Below are positions 7,482-13,464 of a stretch of 13,881 bases of DNA, one piece after another (positions within the stretch are counted from its first letter, which is position 1; each line of letters starts with the position of its first letter). This stretch comes from Gammaproteobacteria bacterium (lineage in GTDB: Bacteria > Pseudomonadota > Gammaproteobacteria > QNFN01). Made by a program: the position numbers and the translations under genes. The stretch covers positions 1-13,881 of the forward strand of contig QNFN01000013.1 of NCBI GenBank assembly GCA_003645555.1, given 5' to 3'. Below the pieces are notes generated by a model that worked only from the letters and a program-made list of their open reading frames with translations, ran no database searches and had not been told where the DNA came from.

Positions 7482-7545
7482 GTCGGACTGAAGTCCGACC
7501 CACAGTCGACAGGCGAGTTCTTCGTGGGTCGGGCTTCAGCCCGAC
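7482..7545. repeat. REP-like inverted pair (BIME-like)
   Basis: Two perfect 18-bp palindromes, GTCGGACT-GA-AGTCCGAC (7482-7499) and GTCGGGCT-TC-AGCCCGAC (7528-7545), face each other. Each has a GTGGG head on its inner side (CCCACA from 7499, GTGGG from 7524). They differ by a change on both stem sides (A-T versus G-C), so pairing is conserved. The GTGG head plus hairpin is the hallmark of REP elements mobilised by RAYT transposases. No RAYT gene is in the window. Confidence 0.7.
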
Positions 7546-7561
7546 AATGACAGGGTGTTCC

Positions 7562-7761
7562 CTACAGCGTGATCACCTGGTCAGGCATGTTGCCCGACAG
7601 CCCCTTGTAGAGGTTCGGGAGCAGCCGATGGTCGCGCCCTCGACCAGCTTGCCGTCGATCTCGCGCTCGTAGCAGCACTGGTCGCTGCCCATCAGCATAA
7701 TGCCCTTGCGCCTGGCCACCGCGGCCAGCCGCTCGCCGAGCGGGTCGCCTTCACCTCGACG
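7562..7761 (-). pseudogene. DsrE-like sulfurtransferase remnant, frameshifted and truncated
   Basis: Minus-strand translation gives LGERLAAVARRKGIMLMGS, DQCCYEREIDGKLVEGATIGC, then a frame change at about 7620. It resumes as PNLYKGLSGNMPDQVITL and a stop at 7562-7564. Restoring one T makes TGC-TTC-CCG, giving an uninterrupted ATIGCFPNLY. The adjacent Cys pair in DQCC and the end 'PDQVITL' recall DsrE-family sulfur-carrier proteins, but the family call is tentative. Only about 60 C-terminal residues remain. The 5' part is missing, and a 28-bp palindrome stands at the break. It lies directly downstream of the CoA-transferase on the same strand. The frame error could be a sequencing slip in a short run, but the truncation is independent of that. 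Confidence 0.5.
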
Positions 7762-7789
7762 GGGGTCAGAGTAAGCTTACTCTGACCCC
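7762..7789. repeat. Perfect 28-bp palindrome
   Basis: GGGGTCAGAGTAAG followed at once by its exact reverse complement, CTTACTCTGACCCC, centred at 7775/7776 with no spacer. It lies 13 bases beyond the stop of the CoA-transferase gene and exactly at the truncated edge of the DsrE-like remnant. GGGGTCAGAGTA-type palindromes recur in many proteobacterial genomes near REP-type or IS200-type transposases (recollection). It could also act as a T-less terminator hairpin. Confidence 0.8.
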
Positions 7790-7802
7790 TTTCCCTACTG
7801 AC

Positions 7803-9734
7803 TCACTCCGCGCCCAGATGGCGGCGAGCCTCCTGCCGACTTTCGAAAACCTGTGATGAGACATGACGCTGGGCCAGCGCCCGGCCGAGCTTGAGTCGCA
7901 TGAAACCGCTGGTGGTGTAGCGCGACACCTTCAGGTAGTACTTCTGCTCGACGTAGCGAACTGCATCGAGGTAAGTGTCGGACACCTCGTCGGCGACCTC
8001 GAAACGGTCGTAGTTGACGATCGAGTTGACCCGCTTGCCGAGTGGGTCGAGCAGGGCTGCGACCGCTGCCAGAATGCGCTCGATGTCGGTCTTGTCGCGC
8101 ACCCGCATACCGGCGAAGTTCATGAACACGGTGTTGGACTCGGCATCGTAGCTGAGCCGGTCCTCGACATGGATGTCGAGCATCCGCTCGCGCAGGCCCA
8201 GCGGTTCCTCCCGGAACAGCCCCGCCTCCATGGTCGACGGGTTATCGACCCTGGGCGTGAAGGGCAGATGGGCGAGAATATCCCGGTCGATGTCGACTCC
8301 GGGTGCAACCTCGATCAGTTCGAGACCGTCGCCACCGAGGCGGAAGACACAACGCTCGGTGACGTAGTAGACCTCCTTGTCCGCCTCGATCGCCTGGCGG
8401 CCGCTGAAGGTGATCTGGCCGACCTTGTCGACAAACTTGGGAAAGCGCCCTTCCTGGTTGATCGTAATGCCGTCGTCGCCGACCGCCACGTCGAGCCCGC
8501 CGGCCGAGAAGGTGCCGACGAACACCACCTTCTTGCTGTTCTGGGCGATGTTGATGAAGCCGCCGCAACCCGAGATACGCTTGCCGAAGCGGCTGGCGTT
8601 GATGTTGCCGTCACCATCGCACTCGGCAAACCCGAGGCAGGCCACGTCGAGACCGCCGCCGTCGATGAAATCGAACTGGTAGGGATGGTCGATAATGGCG
8701 CTGAAATTGACCGCGGCACCGAAATCGAGACCGCCCAGTGGCACGCCACCGATCACGCCGGGGTCGACAGTCAGCGTAATCAGATCATGGATGCGCTCCT
8801 CGTTGGCGACCACACCGATGGCATCCGGCAGACCGACACCGAGGTTGACGACACTGTTCGGCAACAGCTCGACCGCGGCACGCCGGGCGATCACCTTCTT
8901 TTCGTCCAGCGGCAGCCGCGTCAGGGTCTCCAGCGGCGCCCGCAGTTCGCCCGATAGCGCCGGGTTGTAGTTGGTGCCATAGGTCTGCAGGTGGTTTTCA
9001 GCCTCGGCAATAACAATGGCGTCGACCGCGATGCCCGGCACCCGCACCCGACGGGCATCGAGCGAGCCGCTCTCGGCGACCCGTTCCACCTGGCAGATGA
9101 CGATGCCGCCCGAGTTGCGTACCGCCAACGCCAGCGCCAGGTTCTCGAGTCGCAACGACTCCTTCTCCATGGTCACGTTGCCGTCGGGATCGGCGGTGGT
9201 GCCGCGAATGAACGCGACATCGATCGGGAAGGCACGGAAGAAAAGCGTCTCCTGCCCGTCGAGCTCGACCAGTTCGACCAGTTCCTCTTGGGCCGCGTCA
9301 TTCAGCCGGCCGCCCTCGAGGCGGGGATCGACAAAGGTGCCGAGACCAACCCGTGACAGGGTCCCCGGTTTGCCGGCGGCGATGTCGCGGTAGAGGTGGG
9401 TGATGATCCCCTCGGGGAAGTTGTAGGCCTCGATGCGGTTGGCGACTGCCAGTTTTTCGATCTCCGGGATCAGGCCGTAGTGGCCACCGATCACCCGTTT
9501 CAGCAACCCCTCGTGGCCGAGGTGGTTGAGTCCGCGCGACTTGCCGTCACCCTGTCCACCGGCGTAGACCAGCGTCAGGTCGCGTGGTGCACCCGTGTCG
9601 ACAAAACGCTGCTCGAGAGTGATGAAGAGCTGGTCCGGGGTGCCGTTACCGCCGTAGCCTGACGAAGCGACAGTGTCGCCATCCTGGATCAGGGCGATGG
9701 CATCCTCGGCCGAGATGATCTTCCGAAACGACAT
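7803..9734 (-). CDS. Family I CoA-transferase, propionate CoA-transferase/YdiF-like, with C-terminal extension
   Basis: A 643-residue protein with fused alpha and beta CoA-transferase halves. The alpha half runs from about residue 5 to 250 (VASSGYGGNGTPDQLF, VYAGGQGDGKSRGLNHLGHEGL, RGTTADPDGNVTMEKES). The beta half runs from about 275 to 520 (VVNLGVGLPDAIG, DGGGLDVACLGFAECDGDGN, RISGCGGFINIAQN, VFVGTFSAGGL). Such enzymes move CoA between an acyl-CoA and a free carboxylate through a glutamyl-CoA intermediate. The family's ExGxxG motif reads DPGVIG here, with Asp324 in the catalytic position. After the usual end, near residue 530, a further ~110 residues follow (VEDRLSYDAESNTVFMNFAG, VNSIVNYDRFEVADEVSD, YYLKVSRYTTSGFMRLKLG). 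These read like an alpha/beta STAS-type domain, by inference only. GGGAGGCG precedes the ATG. It is the last intact gene of the minus-strand cluster. Confidence 0.88.
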   Translation of the reverse strand: MSFRKIISAEDAIALIQDGDTVASSGYGGNGTPDQLFITLEQRFVDTGAPRDLTLVYAGGQGDGKSRGLNHLGHEGLLKRVIGGHYGLIPEIEKLAVANRIEAYNFPEGIITHLYRDIAAGKPGTLSRVGLGTFVDPRLEGGRLNDAAQEELVELVELDGQETLFFRAFPIDVAFIRGTTADPDGNVTMEKESLRLENLALALAVRNSGGIVICQVERVAESGSLDARRVRVPGIAVDAIVIAEAENHLQTYGTNYNPALSGELRAPLETLTRLPLDEKKVIARRAAVELLPNSVVNLGVGLPDAIGVVANEERIHDLITLTVDPGVIGGVPLGGLDFGAAVNFSAIIDHPYQFDFIDGGGLDVACLGFAECDGDGNINASRFGKRISGCGGFINIAQNSKKVVFVGTFSAGGLDVAVGDDGITINQEGRFPKFVDKVGQITFSGRQAIEADKEVYYVTERCVFRLGGDGLELIEVAPGVDIDRDILAHLPFTPRVDNPSTMEAGLFREEPLGLRERMLDIHVEDRLSYDAESNTVFMNFAGMRVRDKTDIERILAAVAALLDPLGKRVNSIVNYDRFEVADEVSDTYLDAVRYVEQKYYLKVSRYTTSGFMRLKLGRALAQRHVSSQVFESRQEARRHLGAE

Positions 9735-9804
9735 GGCCGCCTCCCACTGGTGGGCGACGTGCCATGCAACCTCCTGTCGCCGAGACGCACGGCCCGGACT
9801 TGTA

Positions 9805-9829
9805 CCCGTCCCCGGAAACCGGGACAGGG
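9805..9829 (-). terminator. Strong hairpin between the SRPBCC and CoA-transferase genes
   Basis: CCCGTCCCCGG-AAA-CCGGGACAGGG forms a G+C-rich stem with one bulge and a three-base loop, seven bases past the SRPBCC stop on the minus strand. No T tract follows. It may stabilise the upstream message 3' end or reduce readthrough, rather than fully terminate. Confidence 0.4.
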
Positions 9830-9836
9830 TCGTTCT

Positions 9837-10250
9837 TCAGCCGCCGAAAAGCTTCTTCAGATTGTCGAAGCCCGCGCTGTAGATGTCGCGGATGACCCGG
9901 GTCGCATCGGCCTCGGGGGCACCGCTGGCAACGAAGTCGCTGCTCCACTCGACGGTGCAACCACCCTGCTCGTCCTCGACGACGTGAATCTCGGCCACGT
10001 AGTTCGCCACCGGTAGCGGGCTCGACTCGATGGAGTAGCGGTAGGAGTGTTCCTGGTCATCGAGCCGCTCCAGCCGCTCGACGATTTCGCCGCCGCCGGC
10101 CAGCGACAGGCGGCGCACTTTGCCTCCGTCCTCGAGATCGCTGCTCTGGATTGCCGGGTGCCAATCCTGGAGCGCATTGAACTGGCCGACCATGCCCCAG
10201 ACATCTTCGACGGACATAGGCAGGTGGGTAGACATCGCGACCTTGGCCAT
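9837..10250 (-). CDS. SRPBCC (START/polyketide cyclase-like) family protein
   Basis: A 137-residue single-domain protein starting MAKVAMSTHLPMSVEDVWGMVGQFNALQDWHP. This is the typical opening of SRPBCC proteins of the polyketide_cyc2 type: beta strand, then VWxxVGxFxxLxxWHP. It continues with VRRLSLAGGGEIVERLERLDD, YRYSIESSPLPVANYVAEI and VEWSSDFVA, and ends in the long C-terminal helix (IRDIYSAGFDNLKKLF). The fold encloses a hydrophobic pocket for a small lipid-like or aromatic ligand; no specific catalytic residues are assignable. No signal peptide is seen, so it should be cytoplasmic. GAGGAGAG lies just upstream of the ATG. It sits between a transporter and a CoA-transferase on the same strand, so it may bind or process the same substrate, which is guilt by association only. 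Confidence 0.85.
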   Translation of the reverse strand: MAKVAMSTHLPMSVEDVWGMVGQFNALQDWHPAIQSSDLEDGGKVRRLSLAGGGEIVERLERLDDQEHSYRYSIESSPLPVANYVAEIHVVEDEQGGCTVEWSSDFVASGAPEADATRVIRDIYSAGFDNLKKLFGG

Positions 10251-10361
10251 GACTCTCTCCTCGGGTTGCGGGATTGTTCACGACTGACGGCCAGTCACAG
10301 TCAAATCCAGAGGGTTACGGTCAAGGATAGTCAAGGGCGGCAGGCCGCGCTCGTCACAACG

Positions 10362-11585
10362 TCAGTTCGCCCGATCCAGAAGCGAGTGCTCGACACCACG
10401 GTAGACAAATGCCAGGACGACTACTGCGATCGCCGAGCCCTGCAACATCCAGAAGCCGCTCTGCCAGTCGGCGGTCATGGTGACCAACCACGCCACGGCC
10501 GGCGGCCCGATCATCTGGCCGACGTTGGAACCCTGGATCAGCAGGCCGTTGGTGGTCGCGATCTGTGCACGCGACGGGGCCACCACCGGCGCACCCGACA
10601 GCACCGCGGCCGGCAGCATGCCCCCGCAGCAGGAGAAGGCGAGGCAGGCGAGGTAGCGCAGGGTGTCGGGTACCGCCGTACTGAAGATGATCGTCATGCA
10701 GGCAATCATGCCCAGGCCACTCAGGGCGAGCAGCTTCCAGCGCGCCATGTGCCGGTGCAACAACCAGCCGCCAAACAGGTTGCCGGGCACGTTGCAGGCG
10801 ACCACCAGCGCCGTCAGCACCGAGGCGGTGCCGATGGTCAACTCGCGCTGTTCGGTCAGGAAGGTCGGCAGCCAGACCATCAGCGACACCCACTGCACGG
10901 TGTAGCAACCGAAGGCGACGGCCAGCAGCCAGGGCCCCGGTCGCGACACCGTCAGGGTGATGTTGCGCAGCAGCGAGGCGCCGTCGGCGCGGTGGTGACC
11001 GGGCGGGTCAGGCGGCATGTAGCGTAACAGCAGCCCCCCCCAGAGCAGGGCCATCCCGGCGGCACCAACCCAGACACCGCGCCAGCCGAGCCCAGCGAGC
11101 AGCAATGGCGCCACCACCATGGCCATGGCACTGCCCGCCGGCATGTAGGTACTCCAGGCACTGAGCGCCAGGCGGAGATCGCTGCCGCGGGTGGCGGCGA
11201 TGATCAGACCCGGTGTCGTGGTAGCGACGGCAATGAATCCGAGCCCCTCGAGGAAGCGCCCGAGCAACAGCAGGAAGGGGCCGTCGGCGTAGGCACCGGC
11301 AAGACTGCCAAAAGCCAGTGCCGCGAGTCCGGCGACCACCACACGGCGGCTGCCGAACCGGTCACCGACAGTGCCCGCTGCCAACCCCAGCAGACCGCCA
11401 GTGAGGTTGAACAGCGACACCACCCAGCCGGCGCCGACCATCGACAGGCCGATCTCCTCGCGCAGAGCCGGCAGCGCCGGTGGCACCTTGCCCATGTGCA
11501 TGGCGGCGACGATTCCCGCCGCCACCGCGAGCCAGACCAGCCCCCAACGGGTCGCCGCCGGGTGCGCCTGGGTGGCGGCGTTCAG
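10362..11585 (-). CDS. MFS transporter, CynX/NarK-like
   Basis: An integral membrane protein of about 12 hydrophobic segments. Motifs of the CynX/NimT type include PALPALREEIGLS, GAGWVVSLFNLTGG, GDRFGSRRVVVAG (the loop 2-3 signature), LSAWSTYMPAGSAMAM and GWRGVW. The first usual start codon, GTG at 11525, falls in the middle of the first membrane helix (WGLVWLAVAAGIVAAMHMG). The frame stays open upstream to a stop inside the thioesterase gene. The only plausible earlier start is CTG at 11583-11585, which overlaps the thioesterase stop as CTGA and would give 407 residues with a complete helix 1. I therefore give the longer extent; the start is uncertain. The substrate is unknown; carboxylates or small anions fit both the subfamily and the neighbouring CoA-transferase and thioesterase. 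Confidence 0.85.
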   Translation of the reverse strand: MNAATQAHPAATRWGLVWLAVAAGIVAAMHMGKVPPALPALREEIGLSMVGAGWVVSLFNLTGGLLGLAAGTVGDRFGSRRVVVAGLAALAFGSLAGAYADGPFLLLLGRFLEGLGFIAVATTTPGLIIAATRGSDLRLALSAWSTYMPAGSAMAMVVAPLLLAGLGWRGVWVGAAGMALLWGGLLLRYMPPDPPGHHRADGASLLRNITLTVSRPGPWLLAVAFGCYTVQWVSLMVWLPTFLTEQRELTIGTASVLTALVVACNVPGNLFGGWLLHRHMARWKLLALSGLGMIACMTIIFSTAVPDTLRYLACLAFSCCGGMLPAAVLSGAPVVAPSRAQIATTNGLLIQGSNVGQMIGPPAVAWLVTMTADWQSGFWMLQGSAIAVVVLAFVYRGVEHSLLDRAN

Positions 11586-12016
11586 CCTCCGGCCTCGTAG
11601 GCAGCAACGGCGTCACGAAACGGTTGCGGGATCGGCGCCGGCGTCCGGTCCTCCGGGTTGACCATCACCGCGGTAATGAAGCCGGTGCCGATCACGTCAC
11701 CGCCATCGGCCCGGCATACCGTCATTTCGGCGGTAAGACTGGTGCGACCAAGGCGGGCGATACGAGCATGGACGTCGAGCCGCTCCTCGAAACGGGCCGA
11801 GCCCTTGAACTGGAAGCCGGTGTCGACAAAAAAGAGCTCTATGCCCTGCTCGACCAGTCGTGCCCACGGGTAGCCAATGGCGTGCATATAGGCCGACAGC
11901 GCCTCGTCACAGTAGACCAGGTAGTTGGAAAAGTAGACGTGCGCCTGGGCATCGGTGTCAGCAAAACGCACCTGGACCGGGTAGCTGAAACGGTGACGGG
12001 CTGCATCCTTGGACAC
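11582..12016 (-). CDS. Hotdog-fold acyl-CoA thioesterase (4HBT/YbgC-like)
   Basis: A 144-residue protein with the 4-hydroxybenzoyl-CoA thioesterase signature VRFADTDAQAHVYFSNYL near residues 16-33. Asp22 corresponds to the catalytic Asp of the DxxxxVxxxNY motif. Downstream strands (ELFFVDTGFQFKGSARFEERLDVHARIARLGRTSL shape) complete a single hotdog domain, which works as a dimer or tetramer in the cytoplasm and hydrolyses an acyl-CoA. The start is GTG 12014-12016, supported by GAGGAGAG six bases upstream. It is the first gene of the minus-strand cluster and is divergent from the ycbL-like gene across 147 bp, which must hold both promoters. Its stop overlaps the probable start of the MFS gene. 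The acyl group cannot be predicted. Confidence 0.88.
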   Translation of the reverse strand: MSKDAARHRFSYPVQVRFADTDAQAHVYFSNYLVYCDEALSAYMHAIGYPWARLVEQGIELFFVDTGFQFKGSARFEERLDVHARIARLGRTSLTAEMTVCRADGGDVIGTGFITAVMVNPEDRTPAPIPQPFRDAVAAYEAGG

Positions 12017-12163
12017 GGCACTCTCCTCGGTGAAAACCGCGCCAGACTAGGCCGGTCATGGCGTCTCGCGCAAGCTCCCGTGTCTCGCCCGGGCCAGGAT
12101 GCTGTGGTAACTTGGCGCCGCTTCGCCGCCCGCTGCGGCCAGACCATCACCACTGGAGTTCCC

Positions 12164-12808
12164 ATGGCGCTCAACGCCACCGTCATCCCCGTCACCCCGT
12201 TCGAACAGAACTGCACGCTGCTGCGTTGCGACGCCAGTGGCGAGGCCGCCGTAGTCGATCCGGGCGGCGACCTTGACCTGATCCAGGAGACCGCCGAAAA
12301 AGAGGGTGCCACCATCACCCGCATCCTGTTGACCCACGCCCATATCGACCATGCTGGCGGCACCGCCGAACTGGCCAAACGCCTCGGCGTGCCAATCGAG
12401 GGCCCGCACCCCGATGACAAGTTCTGGATCGACGGCCTCCCAGAGCAGAGCGCCCAGTTCGGCTTCCCTCACGCCGACACCTTCGACCCCGACCGCTGGC
12501 TCGACCAGGGTGACACCGTGACCGTCGGCGAAGAGACGCTCGAGGTGCGTCACTGCCCCGGCCACACCCCGGGTCATGTCATCTTCTTCCACGCCGGATT
12601 GCGCCTGGCGATCGTTGGTGACGTGCTGTTCAAGGGTTCGATCGGCCGCACCGACTTTCCTCGCGGTGACCATGCCACCCTGTTGCGCTCGATCCGCGAA
12701 CAGCTCTGGACGCTCGGCGACGACGTCACCTTCATCCCTGGCCACGGCCCACTGTCGACCTTCGGCGAGGAGCGACGCAGCAACCCGTTCGTCAATGACG
12801 AAATGTAG
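12164..12808 (+). CDS. YcbL-like metallo-beta-lactamase-fold hydrolase (glyoxalase II type)
   Basis: Encodes 214 residues, the same length as E. coli YcbL (215). Metal ligands are complete: TH58-A-H60-I-D62-H63, the CPGHTPGH histidine, the Asp of IVGDVLFKGSIGRTDFPRGD, and the IPGHGP histidine. This is the two-metal glyoxalase II type, hydrolysing S-lactoylglutathione or a related thioester in the cytoplasm. The frame is open far upstream, to 11480, but that part is antisense to the thioesterase. ATG 12164, with GGAG nine bases before it and the MALNATVIPVTPFEQN opening, is the true start. It stands alone on its strand, and two hairpins follow the stop. ETHE1-type sulfur dioxygenases are relatives, but the complete metal site favours a hydrolase. 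Confidence 0.92.
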   Translation: MALNATVIPVTPFEQNCTLLRCDASGEAAVVDPGGDLDLIQETAEKEGATITRILLTHAHIDHAGGTAELAKRLGVPIEGPHPDDKFWIDGLPEQSAQFGFPHADTFDPDRWLDQGDTVTVGEETLEVRHCPGHTPGHVIFFHAGLRLAIVGDVLFKGSIGRTDFPRGDHATLLRSIREQLWTLGDDVTFIPGHGPLSTFGEERRSNPFVNDEM

Positions 12809-12810
12809 CT

Positions 12811-12868
12811 GACCTGGGCATCTCGCCCGGGTCAAACGAAACGGGGCCGCGATCGCGGCCCCGCTCCG
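12811..12868. terminator. Bidirectional terminator between convergent genes
   Basis: There are two stems. A smaller one is GACCTGGGC-ATCTC-GCCCGGGTC (12811-12833). The major one is a perfect 20-bp palindrome, GGGGCCGCGA-TCGCGGCCCC (12843-12862), extended by GAAAC before and GTTTC after, with T-containing ends on both strands. It sits between the converging ycbL-like and host-attachment genes and can serve both. Confidence 0.75.
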
Positions 12869-12886
12869 TTTCAATCCGGAAAACTG

Positions 12887-13393
12887 TCAGCTGGCGAGGC
12901 GCCGCGGACCGCTGCGCTCCGGCAGCAGTCGCTCACGCGCCAGGTGGGCATGGATCTCGAGGGGTTTCAGCTTCCCCAGGTCCTTGGAGAGTTCGGCCAC
13001 CGATGTGCCATTGCGAAACCGTCCGTGGAACGCCTGGCGCAAGTGAGCCAGGCAGTGGCCATGGGCGACCAGCACCACCCGGCCGAGTTGACGGCTATCG
13101 ACCAGGCGCCGGGTCTGCTCGGCGACCTCCTGGGCGAAGCGACGGTCATACTCCTCGGCGTGGCGGTCGCGATGATCGTCGTAACCGTGGGCGGAGCCAC
13201 CCGGTGAGCGGTTGCGGCCGGTCTTGAGGTCACTCCACAACGCCGCGCCGTGCACCCCGACCTCCTCGCTGGTGACCTCCCCGCAGGCGACCAGGTTCGG
13301 CCCTGACTCGAGCTCCGGGAGCTCGGCCGGTTCCAGCGTGAAAAGCCGGGCGTTGCCACCCGCACAGACGACGACACAGCTGCTATTCGACAT
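12887..13393 (-). CDS. Host-attachment-family protein (PF10116-like)
   Basis: From ATG 13393 this gives 168 residues, MSNSSCVVVCAGGNARLF onward. The pattern is an opening beta strand with an A..GNARLF turn, a His/Glu-rich middle (DDHRDRHAEEYDRRFAQEVAEQ), a second strand RVVLVAHGHCLAHLRQAF, and the end ELSKDLGKLKPLEIHAHL. It matches the family named for attachment to host cells, a small cytoplasmic alpha/beta protein related to archaeo-eukaryotic release-factor domains (recollection). The biological role is poorly established. The family usually has an 'AAPRFLG' type motif, while here HGHCLAH stands in its place. A full AGGAGGTGAT Shine-Dalgarno at 13398-13407 points to ATG 13393, not to the two upstream starts (13399, 13402) that it overlaps. 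It follows a DUF3047 gene on the same strand across a hairpin. Confidence 0.75.
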   Translation of the reverse strand: MSNSSCVVVCAGGNARLFTLEPAELPELESGPNLVACGEVTSEEVGVHGAALWSDLKTGRNRSPGGSAHGYDDHRDRHAEEYDRRFAQEVAEQTRRLVDSRQLGRVVLVAHGHCLAHLRQAFHGRFRNGTSVAELSKDLGKLKPLEIHAHLARERLLPERSGPRRLAS

Positions 13394-13397
13394 ACGC

Positions 13398-13407
13398 ATC
13401 ACCTCCT
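13398..13407 (-). promoter_or_regulatory. Full-length Shine-Dalgarno, AGGAGGTGAT
   Basis: All ten bases complementary to the 16S rRNA 3' end are present, four bases before ATG 13393 (8 from the AGGAGG core). It decides the start of the host-attachment-family gene and predicts strong translation. Confidence 0.7.
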
Positions 13408-13427
13408 AGGTTGTTTTCAGTTACGGC

Positions 13428-13444
13428 CCGGCGGAAACCGCCGG
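13428..13444 (-). terminator. Hairpin after the DUF3047 gene
   Basis: A seven-base-pair G+C stem, CCGGCGG-AAA-CCGCCGG, lies about 20 bases past the DUF3047 stop. No T tract is present, so it could be a weak terminator or attenuator before the host-attachment-family gene. Confidence 0.4.
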
Positions 13445-13464
13445 CCGCTTGACGGCATCCGGGC

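Larger units (their letters stand above)
7248..7561. other. Upstream region of the dehydrogenase gene
   Basis: This 314-bp non-coding stretch must contain the promoter of the minus-strand dehydrogenase gene, somewhere in 7250-7430, but I see no clear -35/-10 pair or riboswitch. It also contains the terminator and the REP-like pair listed separately. No gene is supported in it. Confidence 0.5.

Noticed and set aside
7863..8957. A 364-residue plus-strand open frame opposite the CoA-transferase
   Set aside because: It is the antisense of a clearly conserved gene; its Val/Asp/Glu-rich translation has no family resemblance.
11480..12163. The plus-strand frame open upstream of the ycbL-like gene, which would make a 442-residue protein
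   Set aside because: It is antisense to the thioesterase and MFS genes, and the YcbL family starts at ATG 12164 with a ribosome site before it.
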